Part shown: positions 33,096 to 33,793 of the stretch, one piece after another
Numbering within the stretch: position 1 is the stretch's first letter
Layout: each line of letters begins with the position of its first letter
Assembly: GCA_017536635.1 (NCBI GenBank)
Contig: JAFXHA010000046.1
Location: 1 to 33,793, forward strand
Length of the DNA: 33,793 nt
From: Clostridia bacterium
GTDB taxonomy: Bacteria; Bacillota; Clostridia; Oscillospirales; CAG-272
Reading direction: 5' to 3'
Program-made: the position numbers and the translations under genes
Notes under the pieces: model-generated
What the model saw: the letters and a program-made list of their open reading frames with translations, nothing else
The model's database searches: none
What the model was told of the DNA's origin: nothing

Positions 33096-33128
33096 ATGAA
33101 GATACTCAAGGAGCGATGGCGAGGCTGA
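33096..33128 (+). CDS. ten-codon mini-ORF between T-box and trpB
   Basis: GGAGG at 33085-33089 stands six bases before ATG, giving M-K-I-L-K-E-R-W-R-G and TGA. It contains one Trp codon. It could be a small leader peptide adding translational control, or a remnant of a lost trp gene. With a single Trp and no attenuator-like hairpin after it, classical attenuation is not supported. Whether it is translated is unknown. Confidence 0.4.
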   Translation: MKILKERWRG

Positions 33129-33172
33129 CTTGCTGATCTTAACGTAATTATATTAAATAAAGGAGAAAAATT

Positions 33173-33706
33173 ATGAAATTCAATAATATAGATTTTGATA
33201 CTTACTTCAACCAATATCCCGATAAGGACGGATATTTCGGAAAATACGGCGGCGTTTACGTTGACGACAAGCTCAAGGCTGCTATGGCAGAGATCACAGA
33301 GGCTTATTACTCTATCTGTCAGTCGAGAAAGTTCATCGCCGAGCTTCGCAGAATAAGAAAGGAATTTCAGGGCAGACCTACCCCTGTAACACATCTTGAA
33401 AGACTATCCGACGCCCTCGGCGGAAAGGTTCAGCTTTATGCAAAGCGCGAGGATCTTAACCACTCGGGCGCACATAAGCTCAATCACTGTATGGGCGAGG
33501 CACTGCTTGCAAAGTATATGGGCAAGAAAAAGGTCATCGCAGAGACGGGCGCAGGTCAGCACGGAGTGGCTCTTGCCACCGCGGCGGCATATTTCGGACT
33601 TAAGTGCGATATTTATATGGGCTCGGTAGATATAAAGAAGCAGGCACCCAACGTAGCGCGTATGAAGATCCTTGGAGCAAACGTCGTTGAGGTAACACAC
33701 GGACTG
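33173..33706 (+). CDS. trpB: tryptophan synthase beta chain, 5' part
   Basis: The first ~178 of about 395-400 residues. TrpB joins indole and serine to make tryptophan. Visible: the start G-K-Y-G-G-V-Y-V (23-30), G-R-P-T-P (67-71), the PLP site [12 protein letters not shown] (91-102, Lys102 as Schiff base) and [10 protein letters not shown] (123-132). After V-T-H-G-L (174-178), where TrpB normally continues with a T-L-K-E-A-like helix, the frame becomes unrelated. AAAGGAGA precedes the start. The T-box above explains its regulation. Confidence 0.92.
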
Positions 33707-33793
33707 CATCGAAACGCCCGGCCACACGAAATGCTCGATCTGTTTTTATTCGGAGGAGGAGCGGCTGCTGCTGTCGAACGAGACCCTGGGCAT
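33705..33793 (+). CDS. fragment of a metallo-beta-lactamase-fold hydrolase, probably chimeric
   Basis: In the frame beginning at 33705, shifted relative to trpB, the 29 codons read [15 protein letters not shown] then [14 protein letters not shown]. This is the T-P-G-H-T-x-x-S-x-x-F-Y...L-L-F-S-x-[DE]-T-L-G region of MBL-fold proteins, including the metal-binding His of P-G-H. The stretch is GC-richer and uses CTG/GAG/ACG codons unlike trpB. It has neither a start nor an end here. It probably comes from another gene or organism joined artificially at the sequence edge; a real deletion junction is the alternative. Confidence 0.65.

Noticed and set aside
32826..33128. 100-codon open frame after the TM2 gene
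   Set aside because: It lies entirely over the T-box leader and its terminator; only its last ten codons, with their own ribosome site, were retained as a possible mini-ORF.

Overview
The window looks like a chromosomal segment of an uncultured anaerobic Clostridia-type bacterium (Bacillota). The evidence is strong AGGAGG ribosome sites, AT-rich spacers, lipoprotein-type secretion signals, a complete Rnf complex in the C-D-G-E-A-B order, a tryptophan T-box, a DUF47/PiT pair and intrinsic terminators after most units. No RNA genes other than the T-box, no CRISPR array and no insertion sequence were seen.

Layout. 1-614 is non-coding: a repeat-rich spacer, two terminator-like hairpins, then a promoter and a structured leader. 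615-5084 is a four-gene operon for a TasA/camelysin-like export system: two secreted proteins with SipW-type signal peptides flank a SipW-type signal peptidase fused to a polytopic membrane domain and a DUF5305 membrane protein. 5285-6655 (-) is a MATE exporter, divergent from an SGNH esterase (6804-7763). An RDD membrane protein follows (start revised to 7993). 8821-17131 is a six-gene unit: ATPase, two permeases and solute-binding lipoprotein of a carbohydrate-type ABC importer, then a lipoprotein nuclease (SNase plus OB-like domains) and an 826-residue modular lipoprotein with a duplicated OB-like unit. 17240-19799 (-) holds ribF and a ClC antiporter. 19953-24844 is rnfCDGEAB. 24957-26945 is a glycogen branching enzyme strikingly like eukaryotic GBE1. 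26985-28730 (-) is DUF47 plus PiT phosphate transport; 28883-30203 (-) is enolase; 30457-32244 is GTP-type PEP carboxykinase; 32369-32710 is a zinc-ribbon/TM2 protein. The right end has a tryptophan T-box, a ten-codon mini-ORF and the 5' part of trpB.

How it fits together. Rnf couples ferredoxin oxidation to NAD reduction and an ion gradient; PEPCK and enolase connect C4 acids with glycolysis and gluconeogenesis; the branching enzyme makes storage glycogen. The ABC importer and lipoproteins suggest polymer scavenging at the cell surface, possibly including extracellular nucleic acid (inference).

Two regions deserve most attention: the SipW/DUF5305 secretion cassette and the ABC-nuclease-OB lipoprotein unit. 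The last ~90 bases do not continue trpB. They encode, in another frame, a metallo-beta-lactamase-fold fragment of different composition, so the right edge is probably a chimeric join.
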